From positions 16,368,001-16,432,000 of the forward strand of contig OU342635.1 of NCBI GenBank assembly GCA_910589415.1: a stretch of 64,000 nt of DNA, read 5' to 3'. This document shows, in pieces, positions 46,569 to 57,110 of the stretch. The notes beneath the pieces were generated by a model. That model did not search any database. It was not told the DNA's origin and saw only the letters and a list, made by a program, of their open reading frames with translations. Origin of the DNA: Malachius bipustulatus. Taxonomy: Eukaryota; Arthropoda; Insecta; Coleoptera; Melyridae. A program made the translations under genes and the position numbers. Position 1 is the first letter of the stretch. Each line of letters starts with the position of its first letter.

Positions 46569-47123
46569 ACGTTAGATATAGAGTTAAAAATTATACCCAA
46601 TACAATAAAATTATAAAGTTTACAGCTTCCTAGATCCTATAAACCTGTGATCATATGTATTAATACCCACTGAAAGACGATTCCTCGATTTCTGTTTGTG
46701 TTATTATTTTGTTTCATTTTTCAAACTTCGCTTTTTTCCACTTGATACCTACGCCTGTGAGTTCTGTGATCAAATGTGCCACAAATATGACATCCAGCTG
46801 TTCAAACATAACCATGTTAAGTAAACGTCAACGAGCGAATGCGCTACCCTAGTAGCGTTAGTGTCGGTAATGCAGGTTCCCAAGCCAATTTTTTACTACA
46901 GATTAACTCCTCTCCTCTCTAGTTAATCTCTTTGGTTAATTCTCTTCGGTAACGTCTGACTTGACGTGTGACGTCTATCCAAAGTTTGACGTTAACCAAG
47001 AAAGTTATGTCAAGATTTATTTGAAAATAATTTTTATTTTTGTGAAGTTCAGCCAGCGCCAGCAGATAAATGTAAATGTAATAGGTAGAGTAGAATATAA
47101 TCAATAAAAAATAAATTCCAGTA
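46569..47123. other. Upstream region of SMPD4
   Basis: About 550 bp between the TIR element and the SMPD4 start codon. AT-rich, with no TATA-like element in a convincing position. A short inverted pair (GACGT...ACGTC words at 46950-46975) was noted but not interpreted. It presumably contains the SMPD4 promoter and 5' UTR. Confidence 0.4.
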
Positions 47124-50100
47124 ATGTTTCCCAAAGACACGGACAATTTCACCGTAAGACTTACGAATCACATAATTTCCCACAATAATCACAACTCCAA
47201 TTTCCAGTGTCGAGTTCGCCTGGCTCTAGAATTGCCCATAAAGACGAGATGTGCCGAACTGACCGTCCTCCTAGACAGGGGCAGCTTGGCCGATCTTCAG
47301 GCCCTTTTTCCAGTCCTCATCGATCACATATTCGGCCCGCAGGGAGCCATGAGCTGGGGGCTGAGGACCACCACGGAAAACAACGGCGAAGACTTCAGAC
47401 AGTTGATGCATTTCCTGTCACCCGTCGGGCCCCTTTTCAAACTCATCTACTCGCTCCTGAAAGACCCTTGCGCTAAATATGAATTCCCCGTTTCATACCT
47501 ACCGGTAAGTTTCAATGGTCATTCGGTTGAAGTCATATTGATGTAATAAAACGGGTTTTTGCTTTGTTTCTATCTAGATGAAGGTTCGACAAGTCCTCGA
47601 GAACCCCCAAGTACATCCGTTTTATTCAGAATTGATTACCGTTAATCATCAAACTAAGCAAGTTGTGTCCTTGTTGTTAAGTAAGTCTCCCTGTTGCTAG
47701 AACCTTTATATAGTAGTAAGCCTAATGTTTACAGATCCTTTCGATTATTACATATTCCATTTCGCCTTTCATTTGATAAACCCGTGCCATCAAAGAGGTC
47801 TCGGCTGTCTGAGAAACCAGTGGAACACAGTCTATTATTGCCTCTCCTGCGACTACATACTGCATTTTTTGCCGACCGAGCCTGGGGCTCAAATTATACC
47901 CTTAATATCCTACAACGGAAAGAATCCATTCCAGACTTTACCAGAAATTCGCAGGTAAACTACCTCCCTGATTATTATTTATTTAAATTGGGCCATACGA
48001 TTTCCCTTTCATTTAAAAATTCACTAAGGCATCTTTATCGAAGTAAATAATTAGTTTTATTCTGACATGCATTTTAATGACAAATCATTTTAATAGAAGG
48101 GAAATCATTTGGCCCATTGTCTTCTTCCTGCTAATAATGGGTCGGGCACTTTTTTGCATACAGCCAATTATTTACACTGTTAAATCAACAGGGTTCCTAT
48201 GACTTCAAAATTGATTAACACAAGTGTCCTGAACAAGCCCATCGAGGATTACTCGTTGCTCCAGAATCTGGATAAACATCCGAGAAGTGAGATTTGGAGG
48301 AGTGAGACGTTGTTGACGGTTTTCATCGATTTATGGTTCAACAACGATCAGATCAACCAGAACAATCAGTTGAATAACGGGCCGTACGGGGCTCCCTATA
48401 TCTCCGTAAGAGACTTTCCCCTTTTATTAGTATTTATTTACAAGTCTCCATCTTTTAGAACATATTTTATTACAACGAGCTACCGAGCGTTGAGTACATG
48501 AGAATAATACGGGTCTTTGTGAAGCAAATTCATTCCTTCTCGCTCAGCTCGAAGGCCGACCAGTCCCACATGGGCGAACTAAAGAAGATTGCCCTTCCCA
48601 TGCTGCACGCAAAGTTCTACATATTTCTGAGGAACGTGATACATCGATCACCCCTGGACGGCTCCTTCAGGCTGGTCTTGGAGCTCTGGCTGACCTACAT
48701 TCAACCCTGGAGGTACACTCCGTCCGTGAATTCGGTGAACAAAATGTAACGTTAAATCGAGTTAACCGACATTGGGGTGGTAACGATGATCGTTTTCAGG
48801 GGCAGGCGGGACGAGAATCCGGATATCGAGGACGCGGCTCCCATGAAATCGGTCGAGCTGGAATTCCTGCCATTCATTGCCGAGAATCTTCTTGCATTTG
48901 TCGTTATCTTCCAGCAGCTGCTCCCAAGGTTCGCCAGAGTCGATCTGGTCAGTCCTAAAATGGCCGTAATGCTTTACAGAATCACCAAGGTAAGACGAGA
49001 AACAAAGAAAGTTTGCTGTATTTGTATTGAGTATTAAGTATTGATCTCTTTGATTTTGTTCCTCCAATATGTCCACAACGATTTAGCTTACATTAATCAT
49101 GTGGCAAATCGTTAATTAATTATTACCACCGCCTAGGTATTCAACCAGCCGAACCTGACGACTTATCTGAGAGAGATTGAGCAGTGCGTTGAGAACAACC
49201 ACTCCCCCTCGCACACGTACAACTCCCATTGGTCGAACAGCTTGCCACCTCTCTCCCCCACCAGTAGCTGGTCCACGAACGTCTCGCCAAACGTCAGCTT
49301 CAGCCAGGGCAGCGCGAGTTTTTCACCGGAAGTGAAATCGAACTTTGTGGGTCAGCAGCATGTCCCAGGCGACAGAAAGTGGTCGGTGATAGTCCGGCAG
49401 AAAATCTACGAGCTGGAAGGACCGAACTTCTTTTACAAGCCCCTGTTTTCGAGTCCGCCTGCTCAAGAAGTGAGTAGTACCAGTTAGAATGTCTCTTCTT
49501 TGAGAGTGGTGTGGCAATAATTATTTTGTTTCAGGTATACGATTTGGTGTATCTAATCAAGAGATCGATAGTCGTGGCTAAGGAGCTGGTCGACTGTAAG
49601 AAGCAGGAGGAAACACAGCGTTATTCCGGGTTTTTCGGGTTACTGAAGTCGGTTTTCGATACCCCCGTCCTGAACGACGAGTTCACTCTGCAGGATAGAA
49701 TGAAAGTGCCGACTTATCTCGAATGCTCCTTGCAGAATCTTATGGATATTTTCGGAATAACAGAGGTAAAGCTATCTCAACGAAGATTATTGGTTAATGA
49801 AACCTAAATTATTACATTAAAATTTTTTCAGGTACAGGAGCGAGAGTCTGAAGTAATTACCAACTCGAGTTTGGGTAGTAACCTGGAAGTGTCTGACGAT
49901 TTCAAATTTCTCACGCCTCAGATAGTCAGAGAGAGAATGAAGACTATAAAGTACGAAGGCGATCCGGACCTGCTACCGATCCAATCGAACGAAGTCAAAG
50001 TACTAGTCAGGGCGTTGTATCAAGTCGCAACGAAGCTCAATGAAGATGTAAGCGTAGCTGGAGCAGCATCGAACTTGATTTGACATTCTGTTATTTGTTT

Positions 50101-50472
50101 CAGTGCCGGGCAAAATTCCATCAATTGTATTACCAGAATAATTACATAGGGAGGATTTTCCGGCAGATCTTGCAGCCTCCTCAGACGATCTACAGGTACA
50201 ATAAGACTTTGCCTGGATCGCCCAGAGTTAGCACGACACTGCCGCCCAGGATCAGTTTGAGATACTTCGCAAATTACAGTTTCCTGTCCTATTTTACGAT
50301 CGGCTTTCTGATTTCTTATTATTTTTTTAATATGAGCTTACCATCATATGTTTTCATGCTGATCTTGCTCTATTTCTCTTATATTTGCTTGAAAGCCGTA
50401 CCGAGGAAGACAGTCGGGCACAGTTACCCCACTCAGGGATTCGGGAATATTAGTTTTAACGACTCGTTCTGA
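47124..50472 (+). CDS. SMPD4: Sphingomyelin phosphodiesterase 4 (neutral sphingomyelinase 3)
   Basis: Membrane-bound enzyme that splits sphingomyelin to ceramide and phosphocholine, reported at the ER and nuclear envelope in animals. Ten exons: 47124-47504, 47578-47680, 47735-47954, 48192-48405, 48459-48745, 48800-48989, 49137-49469, 49535-49765, 49832-50047 and 50104-50472 (TGA). All have GT..AG borders and compatible phases; 847 residues, close to the human length of about 866. Landmarks: FPVSYLP at the end of exon 1; NPFDYYIFHFAFHLIN and WNTVYYCLSCDYILHFLP in exon 3; YNELPSVEYMRIIRVFVKQI in exon 5; FLPFIAENLLAFVVIFQQLL in exon 6; a hydrophobic C-terminal anchor (YFTIGFLISYYFF to ILLYFSYICL) in exon 10. 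The exon 5 donor is likely 48745/48746; an earlier GT after TGGAG would also keep frame. AATAAA lies at 50525. Confidence 0.95.
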
Positions 50473-50524
50473 ATGAAAATTGGCGTAACTGTGATTTTTT
50501 TATAATTTAATACATTTTTTTACT

Positions 50525-50530
50525 AATAAA
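50525..50530 (+). terminator. SMPD4 polyadenylation signal
   Basis: AATAAA 53 bp after the SMPD4 stop codon. It lies 9 bp before the stop codon of the convergent minus-strand gene (50539), so the two transcripts almost certainly overlap at their 3' ends. On the minus strand an ATTAAA occurs at about 50506-50511. Confidence 0.7.
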
Positions 50531-50538
50531 GTATTTAA

Positions 50539-53168
50539 TTAATCTTGCGACTCTTCTTTTATGTTACCCAGGAGTAATTTCTTCGTGGAGGGACTGTGGG
50601 GAGGTTTACAATATTCTTCATTATCGCCCTGTAACAAAATTGTTCCTTGTATTTTATTCATTTAAAACAATGCCTCATTGCTGCTATTTTAACCCCCTAT
50701 AACAATAATTACTTTACTTGCGATTTTAATTTGTTTATAATTCAAAAACAACTTAATTTAATAAATAAACTGAAAACCATTATTATTGGACTTTCTCAGG
50801 AAATATGAAAATACAAAAATATACAGGCTGTCCTATTTAAAAAAAAAATTGACAATGTTGCATTACTGAGTCAAGGAACACCCTGTATAAATTTTTTTTA
50901 TATTAATACATAATATATAGTAAATTAAATTACAAAATTGACCTGTTTTTGCATTTTTTTTTATTTGACCGTTGTCAGACTTTCTGCGCACCTGGTATAT
51001 ACATTACACGTGTTTCGCTACTTTAAAATAGCATCTTCTGACGTATGTAAATAAAAAATACACAATGTACCTATGTCAACATGATATATACCTATACAGG
51101 GTGTTCTACAAGCTCTATGACAAACTTTTACAGATGGTAGGTTGCTTGATTTTAAACATATTTTTTTTAATAAACATGGGTCCGATTCGTTTTTGTTTAG
51201 AAGTTACAAGCATTTAACCTTTATTAACAATCAACAATAAAAATTTAAATTAAATGATAATCACAAAACTTAAGACTATAAAAATTGTTCGAAATGTCCA
51301 CCCTCAGCTTGAATGCAAGCCTCACATCGACGAACTAAAGATTCGGTCACTCGAAGAATGAGATTTGGATCATTTCTTATTTGGTTAGCTGCATCTTGAA
51401 TTCTTTCAAGTAACTGCTGATGGGTAGCGATTTCAACATGGTAGACCAGCTGCTTCATGTGTCCCCATAAATAAAAATCCAGAGGATTCAGATCGGGAGA
51501 ACGAGGTGGCCATGATATTGGACCTCCTTGACCTATCCATTTATTCGGGAAATGTTCATTTAGCCAAGCAGCAACTTGTCTTCCTCTATGTGGTGGTGCA
51601 CCGTCATGCTGATACCACATATTTTGAATAATATTGAGTTGCACGTCATCAATAAACTCTAAAAAGTCGTGTTCTAAGAATGCTTGTAACTTCTAAACAA
51701 AAACGAATCGAACCCATGTTTATTAAAAAAATATGTTTAAAATCAAGCAACCTACCATCTGTCAAAGTTTGTCATAGAGCTTGTAGAACACCCTGTATTT
51801 GCAGATTGTAATGAAAAGTGCCTTAAATACGATATTTTGTAATATCGTATAGGTACATGTCTATGCTAGCAAACTAATAAAAAAGATATTTGTTTGCCTT
51901 TAGTTTTTCTTGCATAATTCTCACACCCACTTATTATTGCACAACAACCTATTTTTACCGTCAAACAGTCAGGTGTTCAAGTCAAAATAATAAAATTACT
52001 GCAACACTTATCTACAAACGTTGAAATAAGCTATTAAACGGGATTTAAAGTTATTTATTACTGCCAAGCAGCATGTAGCTATCATCTGACTGACGTCACA
52101 GGCTGCGCGCTGAATACCTTTTTTATTTAAATATCTCATCGTCAAGCGGATTGCATTCTCTCTTGTGAAGGCCGTGTCAGGCGTCATCCATCAATCCATC
52201 ATGCATGATTGTTACGTCTTGCTAAAGCGCCGATAGCTTCGCATGCGCGTTACCTATTTTCGTTGAAAACATAGATGACCATTGTTTCTTATTCTGTGGA
52301 CCAGCACTAAAGCAGTACTACCAACTACCACTACCACTAGTACCACTACTACCAACTACCATGCTGCTAATATTACAGAACCCTGCTGCTGCTTGTAAGT
52401 TAATTATTACAAATAAATCATAAAAAAATATCTACTCACATAAACCAACTGATCTTCAGTATCGGAGCTATTTTCCTCATCTTCAGAGCTTTCAGCTTTC
52501 TGTAAGAAAAGCTTAACTTTCCTCATACTTTTCAGCGAAGACAAACTCGAAGACCGAGTAGGTCGATTTATCGACGAAACGCTAGAGAATATATCTTCAG
52601 GCACCGGTGGTAAATTCACCACGGAATTCAGATCGATCAGGGAATCCCTGGACCAGTTCTCCGGATACTTCTCATCGATGTCACACTTGACATTCCTCGA
52701 GCTGAGCGAACCGGGCAAGTTTCCGTCGCTCTGCTTCCTAACTTCCAGATGCTTGATCTTCCCAGGGAGATCCTTCAGGTCGAAAGTTTCGCTGTCATAA
52801 CCGTCTTCAGCTTTGGGATCGTCAAAATACGCGATCTCGGTTTCTACGATTGAAAGGAGTCGCTCGAGCTGCTCCGTTTTAACATCTGCTTCGTTTTCAT
52901 CTAGTTTCGCGAGCCAACCTATAGCTTCCTTCAGGATCTTCTCGGTGTCCAGAAGGGACGATTTGGAGATCGAATGGAGGGCTGATAGAGTCGTTGTGGC
53001 TCGTTCTAAGATGCCTTTTAGGTAGGAGAGGTATCTCTCGCCTTTCCGGTAGTTGTCGCGGAGGTTTGATGATACTTCCGTCATTATTAGAGCGTTTTTG
53101 ATTAGGCTTTGTATTTGGGAATTTGAGAGGGTCTTGTAAGGTTCGTTTGGATTTGGTCTTGTGCTCAT
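50539..53168 (-). CDS. Unrecognised protein, two exons, helical N-terminus and acidic Ser-rich tail
   Basis: Exon 1, 52440-53168 (ATG at 53168); exon 2, 50539-50628 (TAA). The donor GTGAGT and the acceptor TTGTTACAG join in phase 0, giving 272 residues. Residues 1 to about 130 are predicted helical by eye (SQIQSLIKNALIMTEVSSNL, LSYLKGILERATTTLSAL, EQLERLLSIVETEIAYF). The middle is polar. The end of exon 1 is Ser/Glu/Asp-rich (AESSEDEENSSDTEDQ), and exon 2 adds PPHSPSTKK with possible phosphorylation sites. I do not recognise a family. The long intron (50629-52439) contains a mariner-type element and other repeats. The gene is convergent with SMPD4, 66 bp between stop codons. Confidence 0.75.
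50824..50885. mobile_element. 62-bp mini-element of the CAGGGTGT family
   Basis: TA-CAGGCTGTCCTATTT at the left and GGAACACCCTG-TA at the right; the ends are imperfect inverted copies and TA flanks both. It is one of the shortest TA-bounded units in the window, comparable with the 32-bp unit at 62496-62527. It lies in the intron of the 50539-53168 gene. Confidence 0.55.
51097..51795 (-). mobile_element. IS630/Tc1/mariner-type element with partial transposase
   Basis: TA-flanked, 699 bp. The left end CAGGGTGTTCTACAAGCTCT and its inverse at the right extend to inverted arms of about 130 bp (sharing AGGTTGCTTGATTTTAAACA and TTTTTGTTTAGAAGTTACAA). The minus strand carries the C-terminal third of a transposase. 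This copy is the clearest evidence that the CAGGGTGT foldback elements of this window belong to the Tc1/mariner superfamily. Confidence 0.9.
51276..51672 (-). pseudogene. C-terminal part of mariner-type transposase
   Basis: An open frame of about 130 codons, starting inside the protein (HDFLEFIDDVQLNIIQ). MWYQHDGAPPHRGRQVAAWL contains the second catalytic Asp; WPPRSPDLNPLDFYLWGHMK contains the third acidic residue (D of PDLNPLDF); LVRRCEACIQAEGGHFEQFL is the conserved C-terminus. The first catalytic Asp, the helix-turn-helix region and a start codon are missing: the nominal start near 51644 is GTG. The element is an internal deletion that kept the 3' end of the gene. Confidence 0.9.
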
Positions 53169-53254
53169 TATAATTTTCGGATATGATTCGTGAAGATCTT
53201 AAAATCTTGACAAGAATGAGCTGACAGATCAGTCAGTCACAAACTAAAAATTTA

Positions 53255-53615
53255 ATGATTCCGCTTGGAAGAATACACGGGAAGTGTATTGCTGGTTGCC
53301 TATATTAGGCGTACAATAACATTTTTTACAAGTTTTTTTTTACAAAGTTACGAAATTATAAATAATTAAATTAGGGCAAAGATTTGAAATAATCAAGATG
53401 ACTTCTTAGTAATAACAGAAAAATTGAAAATCGATTTTCATTTAGAAGATGAAGGCTTGCTTTAGTAATTGTTATATTATGATTCTGCTAGCAAAAATAC
53501 GACTATGTGTATTGCTAGTTGCCTGTCTTGGGTTAGCATTTCATTTTAATCCACTGGCAGCAATACAGTAGAATGTATTGCTGGCTGCCTGTATTATGAA
53601 ATATTTAAATTTCAA
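53255..53615. repeat. Three hairpin-forming repeats upstream of the 53168 start codon
   Basis: Three related units of about 50 bp follow the pattern GATTCYGCTWG...AATAC...TGTATTGCTGGTTGCCTGT. They begin at about 53260, 53480 and 53558. The third has a perfect 10-bp stem, CAGCAATACA-GTAGAA-TGTATTGCTG; the first has AATACAC-GGGAA-GTGTATT; the second has CTAGCAA...GTATTGCTAG. They lie 90-450 bp upstream of the minus-strand gene's ATG, so in its promoter region. Function unknown. Confidence 0.5.
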
Positions 53616-54740
53616 ATAATCATAATAGACGTTAGAAATTGTTATAAAATAGGAACTCCAAGAATAGATTTTTATTAAGATGAGTTAATAACCGTAAAAT
53701 AGACTAAAATAACTCCCAAATTTTATTACATATGCTATAAACATTCATTAGGTATTCTTTTAGTTTTACTCTTGAGTCCTTGATACTTGCAATTAAATTT
53801 TCTTTTCAATAGTTCTATAAAATGAGCTGGAAAAAATCATTAAAAAGCCTTAGAAAAAATAGCCTCTTTAATATTTTTATAACAACAGTATTTAGAAACA
53901 AGCACACGTGGAATTTTTTATGGCTATAATAAAAGATACACATACATACAGTTTTTCTTATAGAATAGTTGAAACAGTTATAAAAGCTTTTAAAGGATTG
54001 TATGCAGAAAATACAGTGTGTCCAGTGTAAGTGGCATTACATAGGGATGTTGGAAACGGCAAGAGATACAGGATCGGTTAAATTAGAGAAAAGCTGCACA
54101 ATTTAATGCTTAATGAGAATCTGTATTTTTTCTTTGAATATTTCCAGTCGTTGCGGAAATATCCTGAAAAAACTGAAAAATTTATTATTTTAGCCATATC
54201 TTTTTTATTATTGGGAAATAATGAATTATTTTTTGTAGGCTTACATAAGTCGTCAAAAGCTATGCATTTGTCATTACAAAAATTTTCAAAGCCGACTAGA
54301 TCTCTCAGAGTTTTCATAGCCGACTTTTGTTTTTCTTATGGCCGCCATATTGGTTTTTTATGTCGTTCGGTATAAAATAAATCAAGGAAACCAGAAATTG
54401 TAATACGAAAAAATGTCAAATATGCTAATTTGTGGAGAATGTTTTTCTGAATAAAGGAAGTTAATGACACTTTTTTCGATAAAATGCGAATTAACGTCGT
54501 AAAGTGCAAAAAACCCATTCATCCCTTAAAACCAACATGACGGCTTATTCACAAGGGGTAGGAGGTCGCAGTTTTGGATTTAGACTCTCGCATTGACCAC
54601 CCAACCCCTACACAAAATATTTTCTTTTCCGCATGAATTGCATAATTCGATGCCTTTTTCGTCTAATTTTACTTATAGTAGAGCTAGAAATAAAAGTACA
54701 TATTTTGTTGCCAAAACTGTCCAAAACTATTAGTGATCAG
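53616..54740. other. AT-rich region; 53925-54020 resembles the flank of the Harbinger relic
   Basis: 53925-54020 (ATAATAAAAGATACACATAC, AGTTTTTCTTATAGAATAGTTG) matches 60045-60140 with about 85% identity. The second site borders the PIF/Harbinger transposase relic, so this is probably a fragment of the same family. The remaining sequence shows only short frames without motifs. Confidence 0.5.
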
Positions 54741-54744
54741 AATA

Positions 54745-55110
54745 AGTAACATTGTTGCAATAAAATTATTTAACAAATTACCAAATGAACTTAAATTGCT
54801 GAAAAAGAATAAGAGTAAAAATTTTTTAAAACGTAAATTAAAGCCTTGGATTGTTGATAATGTTTTATAAGTTGATTTATACTACAGAATTTACTAAAGT
54901 AAATTGTGCAACACATGGGGGTATATAATTGGTAGGTATTAAGTATTATTTTTAGTTGTAAGTTTAGTTTTAAGACACCAGTTTCTTATGCACATAGGTA
55001 TTGTCATACCTCTATAAGAATTACTATTGTATTTAATATACAATTTATTTATAATGGTAATGTAACTATAGGTAGGTACTGGTTTAATAAATAAATAAAT
55101 AAGTAAATAA
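54745..55110 (+). mobile_element. 5'-truncated non-LTR retrotransposon, 3' end with (TAAA)n tail
   Basis: The plus strand reads VAIKLFNKLPNELKLLKKNK, then FLKRKLKPWIVDNVL and a stop. This is the typical end of ORF2 in Jockey/CR1-like elements (L-F-N-x-L-P ... F-K-x-x-L-K). About 250 bp later comes a tail of AATAAATAAATAAATAAG at 55085-55110. The upstream part of the ORF is absent, a common result of incomplete reverse transcription. Target duplication was not established. Confidence 0.65.
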
Positions 55111-55133
55111 AAAGTATTTTTATGTAGAGTAAA

Positions 55134-55400
55134 GTTCCTTTTCTGTTACAAATATGACGAAGTTATTTAAAAAAGTTGTTTAGAATCAACATTTAGGCCT
55201 CTGTACCAAATTTCAAAACCATTGGCCAACTATATGATTTTTCATTTCTTCAATGTCAATTCCACAAATCCAAGATTTTTATTTGAAAATTATTAAAAAT
55301 CAAAGATGGTCAATGATTTTAAAATTTCATGGTCTAAATGTTGATTCTAAACAATTTTTTGTCGTATTTGCAACATAAAAAACACTTCACGCCATAGAAA
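55134..55400. repeat. Inverted repeat, arms of about 70 bp
   Basis: 55146-55200 (GTTACAAATATGACGAAGTT ... GTTTAGAATCAACATTTAGGCC) is matched in inverse by 55330-55395 (GGTCTAAATGTTGATTCTAAAC ... GTCGTATTTGCAAC). The loop holds a second weaker pair (CCATTGGCC/GGTCAATG). It is probably a small foldback element; ends and target duplication are unclear. Confidence 0.5.
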
Positions 55401-55802
55401 AAAAGTTTTTCGAAAATTCCCAAGGCTTGCTTGATTTTTCAAAACAAAAAACGAGACAAAAAATATGTAAGAATTAGTCTTTACCCATGCAGGGCTTAAC
55501 ACCAAAAAAATTAAATTCAAATCGAGAATTTTTTGGCTTTTATAAGAGTCGTTTCACCTATCCAGGGATCTGTATAAGTGTAATTTTTTACAAAAATTAT
55601 CAAGTAACATTTGATTACATTTTTTATTCAGGTCTATTCTAATCCAGTCAATAAAAATAATAAAAGTAGAGCTATAAATACTACAAAGCTGTAAAAAATT
55701 TTAAATTTCTAAAAAGTCAAAATTATATCTTTTTAAAACTGTTTATCATAAGATGAGGCTCTAACTGAAGCAATAATCGACACTGATTACTTAAACACTA
55801 AT

Positions 55803-55969
55803 GTCCGTATTCATCAAACTTCAAAATATAACTCTGGGGTTATATTTTGAATTTTCTGACAGCTGATTGGTCTAATGCTCAAACCCTACGAACGCTACGA
55901 ATTTTAAACCAATGACATGTTCCAAAATATAACCCCCGGGGTTATATTTATTGATGAATACGGGCCTAA
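55803..55969. mobile_element. MITE with GTCCGTATTCATCAA ends
   Basis: 55803-55817 (GTCCGTATTCATCAA) and 55951-55965 (TTGATGAATACGGGC) are inverted copies. A second inner pair, ATATAACTCTGGGGTTATAT and ATATAACCCCCGGGGTTATAT (the latter given as two halves around CCCGGG), gives more palindromic structure. Length about 165 bp, no coding capacity. CTAA occurs near both ends and could be the target duplication; the superfamily is uncertain. Confidence 0.6.
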
Positions 55970-56023
55970 GACATCAATTAAATATCAAATATGTTCATGT
56001 ACAATAATTAAAATTAACCTGTA

Positions 56024-57110
56024 CCCCATTAAAATCCCCCTTATCATCCTTTGAATCTTAAATTTAAAAACGTAGTTAGTCCGGTCGGATTGTACCTACA
56101 TAAAAAATCCTGCTCCTGTATTGAGACGAAATGTCAGTCCCCGCACTGTGAAAGCGATACCTAGTTATCAAGCCCAAGCTTCAAAGACACCTAGTAAAAC
56201 CGTGGTAACAAATATTGAGAATACAGAGCTCCCATTTACTATTTACAACTTACAAGCCAGCAAAAACTAAAGTGGTTTACGATCAGAAAACGGTCAAACT
56301 ACCAGAAAGTTACAAGAAGCTTGTACATGAAATTGTAGTTACTAAACATGAAAGAAGACTGAATCACGCAGCTGACAATTCGACTGGAATTAGAAATAAT
56401 AAACTGCTGCTTGAGGAGAACATGACTTTCGCATCTGATGAAAATAGTCTTCTGGATAATGGTGATGTGTCCGTTTTAATAAATCGTCAAGGATTCATCA
56501 AGTGATTTAACAATTCATTTGATTTGATTTTATTAATTATTGTATTGTATTTATTTATTTTATAACTACTGTGTGTTAATCATTTGAATTACGTAATTCA
56601 AATGATTAACAGAGATCAAATCAAATGAATTGTTAAATCACTTGATGAATCCTTGACGATTTATTAAAACGGACACATCACCATTATCCAGAAGACTATT
56701 TTCATCAGATGCGAAAGTCATGTTCTCCTCAAGCAGCAGTTTATTTCTAATTCCAGTCGAATTGTCAGCTGCGTGATTCAGTCTTCTTTCATGTTTAGTA
56801 AATACAATTTCATGTACAAGCTTCTTGTAACTTTATGGTAGTTTGACCGTTTTCTGATCGTAAACCACTTTAGTTTTTGCTGGCTTGTAAGTTGTAAATA
56901 GTAAATGGGAGCTCTGTATTCTCAATATTTGTTACCACGGTTTTACTAGGTGTCTTTGAAGCTTGGGCTTGATAACTAGGTATCGCTTTCACAGTGCGGG
57001 GACTGACATTTCGTCTCAATACAGGAGCAGGATTTTTTATGTACAATCCGACCGGACTAACTACGTTTTTAAATTTAAGATTAAGGATGATAAGGGGGAT
57101 TTTAATGGGG
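56024..57110. repeat. Large inverted duplication of a gene's 3' end
   Basis: Left arm 56024-56592 and right arm 56593-57110 are inverse copies, with a perfect 34-bp palindrome at the centre (56576-56609, centre TTAC|GTAA). Apart from a 45-bp segment near 56535-56580 present only in the left arm, the arms differ by a handful of changes. These are 1-2 bp around 56039/57087, 4 bp (CTAC) near 56098 in the left arm, G/T at 56304 versus 56835, and AAT near 56397. The right arm is the 3' end of the minus-strand gene 56638-57656; the left arm is a detached copy read from the plus strand. Confidence 0.9.
56257..56505 (+). pseudogene. Inverted copy of the last exon of the 56638-57656 gene
   Basis: This exon copy is intact in itself: it starts after the acceptor TTACAAG at 56256, reads PAKTKVVYDQKTVKLPESYK and ends INRQGFIK with TGA at 56503. 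It keeps a Glu codon (GAA, 56304-56306) where the gene-connected copy has TAA, and an extra Asn codon near 56397. The preceding exon piece in this arm has frame-breaking insertions and lacks the gene's 5' exons, so no full protein can be made from this side. Confidence 0.65.

Noticed and set aside
48700..48745. Earlier SMPD4 exon 5 donor after TGGAG
   Set aside because: It keeps frame but would drop the WRYTP continuation expected after QPW; kept only as an alternative.
48762..49076. 104-codon minus-strand frame
   Set aside because: Antisense shadow of SMPD4 exon 6.
52813..53025. 70-codon plus-strand frame
   Set aside because: Antisense shadow of exon 1 of the minus-strand gene at 50539-53168.
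56215..56256. Start of the open frame at 56215 as the real N-terminus
   Set aside because: It reads through the 52-bp intron copy; the exon begins at 56257 after TTACAAG.
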